This document shows positions 17,413 to 26,032 of a stretch of 64,000 nt of DNA, piece after piece. Within the stretch, counting starts at the first letter, position 1. Each line of letters starts with the position of its first letter. Origin of the DNA: Aureimonas pseudogalii (GTDB lineage Bacteria; Pseudomonadota; Alphaproteobacteria; Rhizobiales; Rhizobiaceae); contig NZ_JACIEK010000004.1 of NCBI RefSeq assembly GCF_014196835.1, positions 124,001 to 188,000 of the forward strand, read 5' to 3'. Position numbers and translations under genes: made by a program. The notes under the pieces were generated by a model. The model worked only from the letters and a program-made list of their open reading frames with translations, was not told the DNA's origin and ran no database searches.

Positions 17413-19044
17413 TTAGACAGAGACGAGTTCGCGCGTTTCCTCGAAGCGGATGTCGGGATTGCGCTCCCGTGCGTAGCGCAGCTCCCAGTCGCTCTTCGGC
17501 AGGTAGACCGGCCGCTCGTCGCGGTCCTGCGCCACCTGCATGACGTTGTCCTTCATGAAGTCGCGAAGCTTCTTCTCGTCGTCCGAGGTGATCCAGCGCG
17601 CCGTGGAATAGGGCACCGGCTCGAATCCGATCTCGGTCTTGTATTCGCCGCGGATGCGCGAGGCGAGAACGTCAAGCTGCAGAGGGCCGACGACGCCCAC
17701 GATCCAGTTGGAGCCGATCATCGGCTTGAACACCTGCACGAGGCCCTCTTCCGCGAGGTCTTCCAGCGCCCGGCGCAACTGCTTCATGCGCATCGTGTCT
17801 TCCAGACGCACGCGGCGCATCACTTCGGGCGCGAAGGAGGGCAGGCCGGTAAAACGGAAGGGCTCGGCCTCGGTCAGCGTGTCGCCGACGCGCAGCGTGC
17901 CGTGGTTGGGAATGCCGATCACGTCGCCCGCGAAGGCTTCCTCGGTCAGCGCGCGCTCCTGCGCGAAGAAGTAGATGGGGTTGTTGATCGCCAGCGGCTT
18001 GCCGGAGCGCACGTGGTTGAGCTTCATGCCGCGCTTGAAATGGCCCGAGCAGAAGCGCACGAAGGCCACGCGGTCGCGGTGGTTCGGGTCCATGTTGGCC
18101 TGGACCTTGAAGACGAAGGCCGAGACGTCCTTCGTCTCGGGCGAGACGGCACCCTTGTCGGAGGGCTGGGGGCGCGGCGGCGGCGCATAGCGCGCCACGA
18201 GCTTCAGAAGCTGGTCCACCGAGAAGTCGCGCAACGCCGAGCCGAAGATCACCGGCGTCAGGTGGCCCTGGCGGTAGGCGTCGGTGTCGAACTCAGCATA
18301 GCCGTCCCGCGCCAGCTCGGCCTCCTCGTGGAAGCGCTCGGCGACATGGGCCGGCAGCATCTTCGTCAACTCGGGATCGTCGATCCCCGACATCGGCTTG
18401 ACGCTGTCGAAAGTGCCATTGGCACGCGTCTTCGAATAGAGGAACTCGTTCGAAGCGAAATCGTAGCAGCCCTGGAAATCGGTGCCCATGCCCACCGGCC
18501 AGACCTGCGGCGAGACCGAGAGGGCGAGCGCCTCCTCGAGTTCGTCCAGCACCTCGAACGGGCTGCGGCCCTCGCGGTCCACCTTGTTGACGAAGGTGAT
18601 GATGGGAATGTCGCGGAGGCGACAGATCTCGAACAGCTTGCGCGTCTGCGCCTCGATGCCCTTGGCCGCGTCCACCACCATGATGGCGCTGTCGACGGCG
18701 GTGAGCGTGCGGTAGGTGTCTTCCGAGAAGTCGCTGTGGCCGGGCGTGTCGAGAAGGTTGAAGGTGATGCCCTCGCGCTCGAACGTCATCACCGAGGAGG
18801 TGACGGAGATGCCGCGCGACTGCTCGATCTCCATCCAGTCGGAGCGGGCCCGCCGGTTCTCGCCGCGTGCCTTCACGGCGCCCGCCATGTTGATGGCGCC
18901 GCCGGCGAGCAGCAGCTTCTCGGTGAGCGTCGTCTTGCCGGCGTCCGGGTGCGAGATGATGGCGAACGTCCGGCGGGTGGCAAAGCCGTTCGCGGCGGCC
19001 TTGCCGGACGCGGGCGTCGGCGTCATGTCCGTCGCGGCGCTCAT
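17413..19044 (-). CDS. prfC: Peptide chain release factor 3
   Basis: RF3 is the translational GTPase that recycles RF1 and RF2 from the ribosome. The 543-residue protein shows G1 SHPDAGKTTLTEK, the switch segment SRGISVTSS, G3 DTPGHSDF and G4 NKVD, followed by the RF3-specific domains 2 and 3 (MIGSNWIVGVVGPLQLDV). I chose the ATG at 19044, giving a 20-residue lead before the G domain; the frame remains open far upstream without any homologous sequence. The downstream partner is the amidohydrolase gene. Confidence 0.96.
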   Translation of the reverse strand: MSAATDMTPTPASGKAAANGFATRRTFAIISHPDAGKTTLTEKLLLAGGAINMAGAVKARGENRRARSDWMEIEQSRGISVTSSVMTFEREGITFNLLDTPGHSDFSEDTYRTLTAVDSAIMVVDAAKGIEAQTRKLFEICRLRDIPIITFVNKVDREGRSPFEVLDELEEALALSVSPQVWPVGMGTDFQGCYDFASNEFLYSKTRANGTFDSVKPMSGIDDPELTKMLPAHVAERFHEEAELARDGYAEFDTDAYRQGHLTPVIFGSALRDFSVDQLLKLVARYAPPPRPQPSDKGAVSPETKDVSAFVFKVQANMDPNHRDRVAFVRFCSGHFKRGMKLNHVRSGKPLAINNPIYFFAQERALTEEAFAGDVIGIPNHGTLRVGDTLTEAEPFRFTGLPSFAPEVMRRVRLEDTMRMKQLRRALEDLAEEGLVQVFKPMIGSNWIVGVVGPLQLDVLASRIRGEYKTEIGFEPVPYSTARWITSDDEKKLRDFMKDNVMQVAQDRDERPVYLPKSDWELRYARERNPDIRFEETRELVSV

Positions 19045-19249
19045 GGGTCTTACCTTCGTCGATGGTCGAAACGGGAGGCGCGCCGGTCGTGGGCTCGACG
19101 GCGCGGGGTTGCGCCTACATGACGCCTCGCTCGCGCGACCGCAAGTCGGGCTCGCCGGGCTGCCGGCATCGGCGGCCGAAGAGGCAGGGCCCGGCAGCCC
19201 CACAAAAACCGTGTTGCAGGCCACACCTTCAACCGGGGACGCTGGGAGC

Positions 19250-19441
19250 ATGAACATGATCCACTTGCATCGGTCGGAAGGCGAAGTGGCCTTTACCCAA
19301 GGCATTCCACGCAGCCGCAACCCACACGCCGTCGAGACGCCCGAATGGAACGAATGGATGGACGGGTTCGACGCCGCCGCGAGCCAGGCCGAGAACCCCC
19401 ACGGGGTCTCGCCGCCCGGCGACCACGTCCGGGTTCTCTAG
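19250..19441 (+). CDS. Small RMF/CrpP-like protein
   Basis: A 63-residue frame that is not a shadow of either neighbour. The core AFTQGIPRSRNPHAVETPEW followed by NEWMDGFDAAAS has the layout of the ribosome modulation factor / CrpP fold: a Gly-anchored helix, a Pro-containing turn, then W..W..GF..A. RMF dimerises ribosomes in stationary phase; alphaproteobacterial relatives are mostly uncharacterised. GGAG is one base from the first ATG but seven from the second at 19256, which is therefore the likelier start. The 3' end overlaps the esterase gene by four bases, convergent. Confidence 0.65.
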   Translation: MNMIHLHRSEGEVAFTQGIPRSRNPHAVETPEWNEWMDGFDAAASQAENPHGVSPPGDHVRVL

Positions 19442-20586
19442 GCGCTCGCGCTGTCGCCGACCGCGAAGAAGAAGCGCACCATCTCCGCACTCGCATCCGG
19501 CCCCGCCGGATCGGTGTAGGTGCCGGCGGCGCTGCCGCCGGACCAGGCGTGGCCGGCACCGTGCAGGATCCACTGCTCGCAGAAGCTCCGGCCCGCGTCG
19601 TCGCGATAGACGCTGCGCTCGAAGCCGACGCCGCCGTCGGAGCGGCCGTTACGAACCTCGACCGACGACGCCTTCGTGCCGCCGGCCTGGGTGACGATCC
19701 GGTCGCCGTTGGTGGAATGCACGGTGGCGTCGCGGTCGCCATGGAAGACGATCGTGGGCACGCGGATGCGATCCGCCGTCACGGGCGCGCCCCCCTGGCG
19801 CATCGCTGAGAAGGCGGAGGGCATGTCCGAGGCCGCACCGGCGGGAAGGCCGGAATGCACGCCGGCGGCGGCGAAGACCTCGGGATATTCGGCGGCGAGG
19901 AGGGCGGCGGTCGCCCCGCCCGCCGAGAGGCCGGCCACGAAGATGCGCGCGCGGTCCACCGACTGCGCCTCGCAGATTTCGGCGACGATGCCGGCGAGGA
20001 TCGCCAGTTCGCCGCTGCCGCGGCGCTGGTCGGCCGGCTGGAACCAGTTCCAGCAGCCATTGGTGTTGGCGCCGCGATCCTGGGCGGGATACGCGACGAT
20101 GAGCCCATGACGCTCTGCCAGCGCGTTCATGCCGGTGCCCACCGCGAAATCGTCGGGCGACTGGGTGCAGCCGTGCAGCATCACGAGGAGCGGCCGCGGT
20201 CCGTCCTTGCTCCTGCCGGGGACGTAGAGCCTGTAGGATCGGCTTCCGGCAGCGTCCGCATGGCGGAACTCGGCGAAGCTCGCACCCGGCGCGATCTCGG
20301 GCACGGGCGTCTGCGTCCCACCGAGGCTGCCGAGGTTCAGCCCCTTCAGGCCGGTCTTGAGGGTCGAGGCGAGATCGTTCAGCCGGTCTTTGCTCATCAT
20401 GCCGTCGCCCTTGCGGGCCGGAGGGGCGCTCGCCGTCAGGTCGATCGTCGGCCCGTGGTGTGACGGCGCGGCTTGCCCGTCCGGCGTCGGCCCCGCACCT
20501 TGCAGCAGCGCCATCGCCTCCGACAGGCGGCCTTCGCGGGTGAGGCGCGTCGCCTCTCGCATCGCGTCGAGATTCATGGGCTTCAT
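19438..20586 (-). CDS. PHB-depolymerase-type alpha/beta-hydrolase esterase
   Basis: A 382-residue protein of the LpqC/PhaZ-like esterase family. The oxyanion region is MLHGCTQSPDDFAVGTGMN, the nucleophile elbow GLSAGG (Ser221), the acid lies in FHGDRDATVH, and the histidine is in GAGHAWSGG (His346). The N-terminal 100 residues are low-complexity and lack a clear signal peptide, although the family often acts on polyhydroxyalkanoate or feruloyl esters. It lies 50 bases downstream of the CopG gene on the same strand, a likely two-gene operon. The natural substrate is unknown. Confidence 0.85.
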   Translation of the reverse strand: MKPMNLDAMREATRLTREGRLSEAMALLQGAGPTPDGQAAPSHHGPTIDLTASAPPARKGDGMMSKDRLNDLASTLKTGLKGLNLGSLGGTQTPVPEIAPGASFAEFRHADAAGSRSYRLYVPGRSKDGPRPLLVMLHGCTQSPDDFAVGTGMNALAERHGLIVAYPAQDRGANTNGCWNWFQPADQRRGSGELAILAGIVAEICEAQSVDRARIFVAGLSAGGATAALLAAEYPEVFAAAGVHSGLPAGAASDMPSAFSAMRQGGAPVTADRIRVPTIVFHGDRDATVHSTNGDRIVTQAGGTKASSVEVRNGRSDGGVGFERSVYRDDAGRSFCEQWILHGAGHAWSGGSAAGTYTDPAGPDASAEMVRFFFAVGDSASA

Positions 20587-20636
20587 CGGAAAGGTCCTTG
20601 GGGTTCGGGGAGCCGAAGAATTCGGGCGGGATGCCG

Positions 20637-21050
20637 TTAGCGAATGCGCCCGGCGAGCGCCGCCTTCACTGCGGGGCTCGCTTGGAGCGCGCCCAGCACG
20701 TGGATCGAGGCAATGGTCTCGCGCGCCAGTTCCGGCGTTACGTCGCCCTCGATTACCGCGAGGCCCAGCACCTGGATCGTCAGGCGCTCTCCTGCCGCCT
20801 GTGCGGCTTCGAGGGTGCGGCGGTCGTAGCGGCGAAGGCCGAGGTCGAGATCGTGACGCTCCACCGACCGGCGCAGCACGTCGTCGTGGCGCCCGATCTG
20901 GTTGCGGATCGCCGTGCGGATGAAGTCGGAGCGGTTGGAGTAGAAGCCGTCGGCGACGAGCAGGTCGATCTGGCCGAGATCGACATGGCCGAGGTTGATC
21001 GTGATCTTCTCGCTGTCGGGGATCTTCGCCAATCGCTCGTCTTTCGCCAT
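20637..21050 (-). CDS. CopG / ribbon-helix-helix family protein
   Basis: A 137-residue protein. Residues 10-50 (SEKITINLGHVDLGQIDLL and FYSNRSDFIRTAIRNQI) form a beta strand followed by two helices, the MetJ/Arc ribbon-helix-helix DNA-binding fold. The rest is helical and unrecognised. I start it at MAKDERLAK (21050), since the upstream part of the frame is not protein-like. It probably regulates itself and the downstream esterase. It is divergent from the DUF808 gene across 124 bases. Confidence 0.75.
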   Translation of the reverse strand: MAKDERLAKIPDSEKITINLGHVDLGQIDLLVADGFYSNRSDFIRTAIRNQIGRHDDVLRRSVERHDLDLGLRRYDRRTLEAAQAAGERLTIQVLGLAVIEGDVTPELARETIASIHVLGALQASPAVKAALAGRIR

Positions 21051-21174
21051 CCGTGTGGATGGTATTTGGATGGCCTCGGATGTTTCTGCAAGGGGCGTCG
21101 ATCCCGGCATTTGACTCCCGGCGATTTGCCGGCCCCATGGGTGCCGAGGTGAGACGGGAACGCGAGGACGCCCC

Positions 21175-22170
21175 ATGAGTATCGGATTGATCGCGCTGCT
21201 CGACGACGTGGCGGCGCTCGCCAAGGTCGCGGCCGCCTCGCTCGACGACGTCGCGGGGCAGGCGGCGCGCGCCGGGGTGAAGGCGGCCGGCGTCGTGATC
21301 GACGATGCCGCCGTAACGCCGCGCTACGTGGTGGGCTTCTCGCCGGCGCGAGAGATCCCGATCGTCTGGCGCATCGCGCGCGGGTCGCTGCGCAACAAGC
21401 TTATCTTCCTGCTGCCGGCCGCCCTGGCGCTCGGCGCCTTCGCGCCCTGGGCGATCACGCCGCTGCTGATGCTCGGCGGCGCCTATCTGAGCTACGAGGG
21501 CACCGAGAAGGTGGCCGAATGGCTGTTTCCGCATGCCGCGCATGCGGCCTCGGAGGTGGCAACGGACACGTCCGTCGTCGATGCGAAGGCGCTGGAAGAC
21601 CAGCGCGTCGCCAGCGCGATCAAGACCGACTTCATCCTGTCCGCCGAGATCATGGCGATCACGCTCGCGGCGGTGCCGGACGGCGGCTTCTGGACCGAGG
21701 CCTTCGTGCTGGCGGTGGTCGCGATCGGCATCACGGCGGTGGTCTATGGCGGCGTCGCGCTCATCGTGAAGGCTGACGACATCGGCCTGTCGATGGCGTC
21801 CGGCCGCTGGTCCGCGACGGTCGGGTCGCTCGGCCGGGCCTTCGGGCGCGGGCTGGTGGTGGGCATGCCGGTTTTCCTCAAGGTCCTGGCGGTGATCGGC
21901 ACGGCCGCGATGATCTGGGTCGGCGGCGGCATCCTGCTGCATGGCCTGGAGGGCTACGGCATCGCGGCGCCCGCCCATCTCCTGCACGACGCTTCGCTCG
22001 CCGTGGCCGGTGCCGTCCCGTTCGGCGGGGGATTGTTCGGCTGGCTCGTCACCGCCGCGGGGTCGGGGATCGTCGGTCTCGCGGTCGGTGCGATCCTCAT
22101 TCCGCTCGTCGGCCGGGTGTTCGCTCCGCTCTGGGCGCGCCTGCGGGGCAGGGAGGCCGTCGCGCACTGA
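21175..22170 (+). CDS. DUF808 (YedI-like) inner-membrane protein
   Basis: A 331-residue hydrophobic protein starting MSIGLIALLDDVAALAKVAA, the standard opening of DUF808. It continues with GVKAAGVVIDDAAVTPRYV, LLMLGGAYLSYEGTEKV and about six to eight membrane segments to the end. The family is widespread in proteobacteria and has no established function. No operon partner follows on this strand before the GntR promoter. Confidence 0.88.
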   Translation: MSIGLIALLDDVAALAKVAAASLDDVAGQAARAGVKAAGVVIDDAAVTPRYVVGFSPAREIPIVWRIARGSLRNKLIFLLPAALALGAFAPWAITPLLMLGGAYLSYEGTEKVAEWLFPHAAHAASEVATDTSVVDAKALEDQRVASAIKTDFILSAEIMAITLAAVPDGGFWTEAFVLAVVAIGITAVVYGGVALIVKADDIGLSMASGRWSATVGSLGRAFGRGLVVGMPVFLKVLAVIGTAAMIWVGGGILLHGLEGYGIAAPAHLLHDASLAVAGAVPFGGGLFGWLVTAAGSGIVGLAVGAILIPLVGRVFAPLWARLRGREAVAH

Positions 22171-22225
22171 CGAGCGGTCGGCGGGGCGGGGGAGGCAACC
22201 GCGGCCTTCGGCGCGGCCGGCGGCC

Positions 22226-22253
22226 TTGACAGGCTCCGGCGTATCGGCAGAAT
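22226..22253 (+). promoter_or_regulatory. Predicted promoter of the GntR regulator and tetronate genes
   Basis: TTGACA (22226-22231) and CAGAAT (22248-22253) are separated by 16 bases. The -35 box matches the sigma-70 consensus fully and the -10 box matches at four of six positions. The start site would fall on the inverted repeat at 22257-22277. Confidence 0.55.
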
Positions 22254-22256
22254 GAA

Positions 22257-22277
22257 CTGGTCTGCCGGGCAAACCAG
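22257..22277 (+). promoter_or_regulatory. Candidate GntR operator 1 (21-base inverted repeat)
   Basis: CTGGTCTGCC-G-GGCAAACCAG, an inverted repeat matching at nine of ten arm positions, sits immediately after the predicted -10 box and 25 bases before the regulator's start codon. The core is TGGT-N11-ACCA. A second element with the same core and the same CTGGTCTGC left arm occurs before ltnD at 26826-26846. Confidence 0.5.
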
Positions 22278-22302
22278 GTGGGCCCCTGGCTTCTGGTCTT
22301 CT

Positions 22303-23055
22303 ATGTCGCTCACCCATTTCGTTCTCGAACACGCGTCCGAACTGCAGGGCGGCATCGTCCGTCGCAACATTCGCGACGTCGTGGCCGGCAAGATTGCGAT
22401 CCTCATCGCCTCCGGCATCTTCAAGATCGGCGACGACCTGCCGAGCGAGCGCGATCTCGCCTCCGCGCTCCAGGTCAGCCGCGAATCGGTGCGCGGCGGG
22501 ATCCAGATCCTGGCGGCGCGCGGTCTTCTCTCGGTGGTGCACGGATCGCGCACGCGCGTCGTGTCCGACGAGGTCGGCGCCGAGTTCACGCGAATGCGCG
22601 AGCCTCGTCTCATCAACGGCTACGGGTTGGACGACATTCACGCCGCGCGCCTTCTGGTGGAGCGCCCGGTGGTCGGCGACGCCGCCGAGCGCATCGATGA
22701 CGAGACGATCCGGTTCCTGCGCGAAGCCGTCAAGACCCAGCGCGCGGCGACCGAGGACCCCGTCCGCTTCCTCATCAGCGACCGCGAGTTTCACCTTGCC
22801 GTCTACCGGGCCTGCGCAAACCCGGCGCTCGCCGATTTCGTCGGCGATCTCTACGCCTACATGATGGAGCATCGCTGCCGCGCCGTGGCCGAGCCCGGCG
22901 CCATCGCGCGCAGCGTCGGCGACCACGAGGCGATCCTTGCGGCTTTGGAGGCAAGGGACCGCGCGCGCACCGTCGCCGCCTTCGACACCCATCTCGAACG
23001 CATCTACCGCACCACGCAGGACGTGCTCGGGCCCGGCGATCCGTCCGCCGCCTGA
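22303..23055 (+). CDS. FadR/FCD-type GntR transcriptional regulator
   Basis: A 250-residue regulator. The winged helix-turn-helix includes LPSERDLASALQVSRESVRGGIQILAARGLL. The all-helical FCD effector domain includes DREFHLAVYRACANPALADF and ends with DHEAILAALEARD, which carries metal-binding histidines. FCD regulators typically sense sugar acids or other carboxylates and repress neighbouring catabolic genes. I chose the ATG at 22303 (MSLTHFVLEH); a frame open 17 codons further would run through the operator. It is the first gene of the four-carbon acid cluster and probably controls it. Confidence 0.92.
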   Translation: MSLTHFVLEHASELQGGIVRRNIRDVVAGKIAILIASGIFKIGDDLPSERDLASALQVSRESVRGGIQILAARGLLSVVHGSRTRVVSDEVGAEFTRMREPRLINGYGLDDIHAARLLVERPVVGDAAERIDDETIRFLREAVKTQRAATEDPVRFLISDREFHLAVYRACANPALADFVGDLYAYMMEHRCRAVAEPGAIARSVGDHEAILAALEARDRARTVAAFDTHLERIYRTTQDVLGPGDPSAA

Positions 23056-23114
23056 CCGACAAGGATCGACGCGCCGGAACCGCAACAGCGGCCGGCGCAA
23101 GAGGGAGGAACGAC

Positions 23115-24104
23115 ATGAAGATTCTCATCATCGGCGCCGCCGGCATGATCGGGCGCAAGCTCGCCGAGCGCATCGCCGCGGAGGGTGGCATCGGCGAGCG
23201 GCCGGTGGACGAACTCGTGCTGGTCGACGTCGTGGAGCCCGCGAAGCCGACGGGCCGCGTCGGCGCGATCCGCACGGCGGCGGTCGATATTTCCGTTCCC
23301 GGCGCCTCCGCGCCGCTCGCGGCCGAGCGACCCGACGTGATCTTCCACCTCGCCGCCATCGTCTCGGGCGAGGCCGAGGCCGACTTCGAGAAGGGCTACC
23401 GCATCAATCTCGACGGGACGCGCGATCTCTTCGAGGCGATCCGGCGCGAGCACGAGGCGAGCGGTCACACGCCGCGTCTCGTCTTCGCCTCCTCGATCGC
23501 CGTGTTCGGCGCGCCCTTCCCCGATCGCATTCCCGACGATTTCGCACTGACGCCGCTGACGAGCTACGGCACGCAGAAGGCGATCTGCGAGCTGCTTCTC
23601 GCCGACTATTCGCGGCGTGGCTTCTTCGACGGGCTCGGGCTGCGGTTGCCGACGATCTGCGTGCGCCCCGGCCTGCCCAACAAGGCGGCCTCCGGCTTTT
23701 TCTCCAACATCCTGCGCGAGCCGATGGTGGGGCAGGAGGCGGTGCTGCCGGTGGGCGACGAGGTCCGGCATTATTTCGCCAGCCCTCGCGCCGCGATCGG
23801 CTTCTTTCTGCATGCCGCGATGCTCGACACGGCGGCGGTCGGCCCGCGGCGCAACCTCAGTCTGCCCGGCCTGTCGGCGACGGTGGGGGACGAGATCGAG
23901 GCGCTCGGGCGCATCGTCGGCGAGCGGGCGGTGAAGCTCATCCGCCGCGAGCCGGACGCGGCGATCATCCGCATCGTCTGCGGCTGGGCGCCCGACATCG
24001 AGGCGCGGCGCGCCCGAGATCTCGGTTTCCAGGCGGAAGCCTCGTTCGACGAGATCGTCCGCGCCCATCTCGAAGACGAACTCGGCGGCACCGCCCGCGT
24101 CTGA
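23115..24104 (+). CDS. denD: D-erythronate 2-dehydrogenase
   Basis: A 329-residue extended SDR of the NAD-dependent epimerase family. The Rossmann motif is IIGAAGMIGRKLAE, followed by FHLAAIVSGEAEADFEKGY and the catalytic SYGTQKAICE (Tyr-x-x-x-Lys). This matches DenD, which oxidises D-erythronate to 2-oxo-D-erythronate with NAD. The assignment rests strongly on the neighbours otnK, otnC and otnI, which complete the pathway. The ribosome-binding site GGGAGGAA lies before the ATG at 23115. Related epimerase-like dehydrogenases with other sugar-acid substrates remain an alternative. Confidence 0.82.
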   Translation: MKILIIGAAGMIGRKLAERIAAEGGIGERPVDELVLVDVVEPAKPTGRVGAIRTAAVDISVPGASAPLAAERPDVIFHLAAIVSGEAEADFEKGYRINLDGTRDLFEAIRREHEASGHTPRLVFASSIAVFGAPFPDRIPDDFALTPLTSYGTQKAICELLLADYSRRGFFDGLGLRLPTICVRPGLPNKAASGFFSNILREPMVGQEAVLPVGDEVRHYFASPRAAIGFFLHAAMLDTAAVGPRRNLSLPGLSATVGDEIEALGRIVGERAVKLIRREPDAAIIRIVCGWAPDIEARRARDLGFQAEASFDEIVRAHLEDELGGTARV

Positions 24105-24122
24105 GCGCGACAGGAGAGACCC

Positions 24123-25385
24123 ATGCTGCTCGGCTGCATCGGAGACGACTTCACGGGATCGTCGGATCTCGGCAACACGCTCCGCAAGGCCGGCATGCGC
24201 GTGACGCAATATGTCGGCGTGCCCAAAGAGCCCGCCGCGCCCGAGGTCGAAGTCGGGATCGTGGCGTTGAAATCGCGCACCGTTCCCGTGGCGAAGGCCG
24301 TGCGCCTGTCGCTCGATGCCGCCGACTGGCTGCTGGCGCAGGGCTGCCGGCAGTTTTTCTTCAAATATTGCTCGACCTTCGATTCGACGCCGGAGGGCAA
24401 TATCGGGCCGGTGATCGACGCGCTGACGGAGCGGCTCGGCGCCGACCGCGCGATCGTCTGCCCGGCCTTTCCCGCGGCCGGGCGCACCGTCTATGCCGGG
24501 CATCTCTTCGTCGGCGACCGGCTGCTCAGCGAAAGCGGCATGGAGAACCATCCGCTCACCCCCATGCGCGACCCCGACCTGCGCCGTTGGCTCGCGCCGC
24601 AGACGCGTCACCCTGTCGGCCACGTCGCGGCGCGCGAGGTCTTCGCAGGCGCCGAGGCGATCGCGGCGGGCGTCTCTCGCGAGGTCGCGGCCGGGCGCCC
24701 TCTGGTGGTGGTGGATGCGATCCGCGACGAGGACCTCCTTGCCATCGGGCGCGCCGCCCGCGACCATCGGCTGCTCACCGGCGGATCGGGCATCGCCCTC
24801 GGGCTGCCCGCAAACTTTCGCGACGAAGGGCTGCTGGCCGGCGTCGCCGACGACTGGTCGGCGGCCGGCGCGGGGCCGGCGGTCGTGCTGTCGGGATCCT
24901 GCTCGACGATGACGCGCAGCCAGGTGGCTCGCTACGTCGCCGGTCATCCCGCGCTCGAGATCGATCCCGACGACCTCGCGGACGGGCGCATGACCGCAGC
25001 TCTCGCCGCCGGCTGGGTGCGCGCGCACCTCGCCGATGCCCCGCTCGTCTACACCTCGGCCGATCCCGACGCCGTTCGCGCCGCGCAGGAGCGCCATGGG
25101 CGCGACGCCATCGCCGCGCGGATCGAGGGCTTCTTCGCCGAGCTGGCGCGCGAAATGGTGGCGGCGGGCGTCACCGGGCTGGTCACGGCGGGCGGCGAGA
25201 CCTCGGGAGCCGTGGTGGAGGGGCTGGCGTTGCAGGCGCTGGAGATCGGCCCGGAGATCGCGCCCGGCGTTCCGGCTGTGCGCGCCAGCGGGCGTCCGCT
25301 CTGGCTGGCGCTGAAGTCGGGCAATTTCGGCGATGCAGACTTCTTCGAGACCGCCCTCGTCGCTCTCCAGGGTGCCGGGCGATGA
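24123..25385 (+). CDS. otnK: 3-oxo-tetronate 4-kinase (DUF1537 family)
   Basis: A 420-residue four-carbon acid sugar kinase. The N-terminal substrate domain has CIGDDFTGSSDLGNTLRKAG and KYCSTFDSTPEGNIGPV; the C-terminal nucleotide domain has VLSGSCSTMTRSQV and LVTAGGETSGAVVEGL. OtnK phosphorylates 3-oxo-tetronate at the 4-hydroxyl with ATP. DtnK (D-threonate kinase) belongs to the same family, but the adjacent otnC and otnI, and the absence of a pdxA2, favour OtnK. The stop codon overlaps the start of otnC (ATGA). Confidence 0.88.
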   Translation: MLLGCIGDDFTGSSDLGNTLRKAGMRVTQYVGVPKEPAAPEVEVGIVALKSRTVPVAKAVRLSLDAADWLLAQGCRQFFFKYCSTFDSTPEGNIGPVIDALTERLGADRAIVCPAFPAAGRTVYAGHLFVGDRLLSESGMENHPLTPMRDPDLRRWLAPQTRHPVGHVAAREVFAGAEAIAAGVSREVAAGRPLVVVDAIRDEDLLAIGRAARDHRLLTGGSGIALGLPANFRDEGLLAGVADDWSAAGAGPAVVLSGSCSTMTRSQVARYVAGHPALEIDPDDLADGRMTAALAAGWVRAHLADAPLVYTSADPDAVRAAQERHGRDAIAARIEGFFAELAREMVAAGVTGLVTAGGETSGAVVEGLALQALEIGPEIAPGVPAVRASGRPLWLALKSGNFGDADFFETALVALQGAGR

Positions 25386-26032
25386 CGGCCGAAACGCGTC
25401 AGCGCGAAGAGATCTGCCGGCTCGCGGCCTCGCTCTTCGATCGCGGGCTGACGCATGGCTCGACCGGCAACATTTCGGTGCGGCTGGAGGACGGCGGTCT
25501 GCTGGTGACGCCGACGGGCTCCTCCTTCGGACGGCTCGATCCGGCGCGGCTCAGCCGCTTCGATGCCGAGGGGCGGCTCGTCTCCGGCGACCGTCCGACG
25601 AAGGAGATGCCGCTGCATCAGGCCTTCTACGAGACGCGCTCCACGGCCGGCGCGGTGGTGCATCTCCATTCCTGCCACTCCGTCGCCTGGTCTATCCTGC
25701 CGGAGGTCGATCCCGACGACCTGCTGCCACCGCTCACCGCCTATTCGCTCATGCAGCTTGGCCGGGTGAAGCTGCTGCCATTCTTCGTGCCGGGCGACCC
25801 CGCCACCGCCGACGCCATCCGCGGGTTGGCCGGCCGCCGCTCGGCGGTCATGCTCGCCCATCACGGGCCGGTGGTGGCGGGCCGCGACCTGGAAGCCGCC
25901 GTCAACGCCATGGAGGAGCTGGAGGCGACGGCCCGGCTGGCGCTGCTGACGCGAGGGGCTCATCCCCGGCTCATGGACGAGAACGAGGTCGCCGCCGTGG
26001 TGCGCGCCTTCGACCTGGAGGGATTCGCATGA
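25382..26032 (+). CDS. otnC: 3-oxo-tetronate 4-phosphate decarboxylase (class II aldolase family)
   Basis: A 216-residue class II aldolase/adducin-fold protein. Divalent-metal ligands are His94 and His96 (VVHLHSCHS) and a histidine of LAHHGPVV (160-161); Glu75 in TKEMPLHQAF is the catalytic acid position. HGSTGNISVRLEDGGLLVTP is the family N-terminal signature. OtnC decarboxylates 3-oxo-tetronate 4-phosphate to dihydroxyacetone phosphate and CO2, linking the pathway to glycolysis. ATGA overlaps at both ends join it to otnK and otnI, so the three are translationally coupled. Confidence 0.88.
   Translation: MTAETRQREEICRLAASLFDRGLTHGSTGNISVRLEDGGLLVTPTGSSFGRLDPARLSRFDAEGRLVSGDRPTKEMPLHQAFYETRSTAGAVVHLHSCHSVAWSILPEVDPDDLLPPLTAYSLMQLGRVKLLPFFVPGDPATADAIRGLAGRRSAVMLAHHGPVVAGRDLEAAVNAMEELEATARLALLTRGAHPRLMDENEVAAVVRAFDLEGFA

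Noticed and set aside
22937-25381. Long plus-strand frame running through denD and otnK in another phase
   Set aside because: Only its 3' part (otnC) is a real protein; the upstream part is Arg/Ala-rich shadow of two confidently identified genes.
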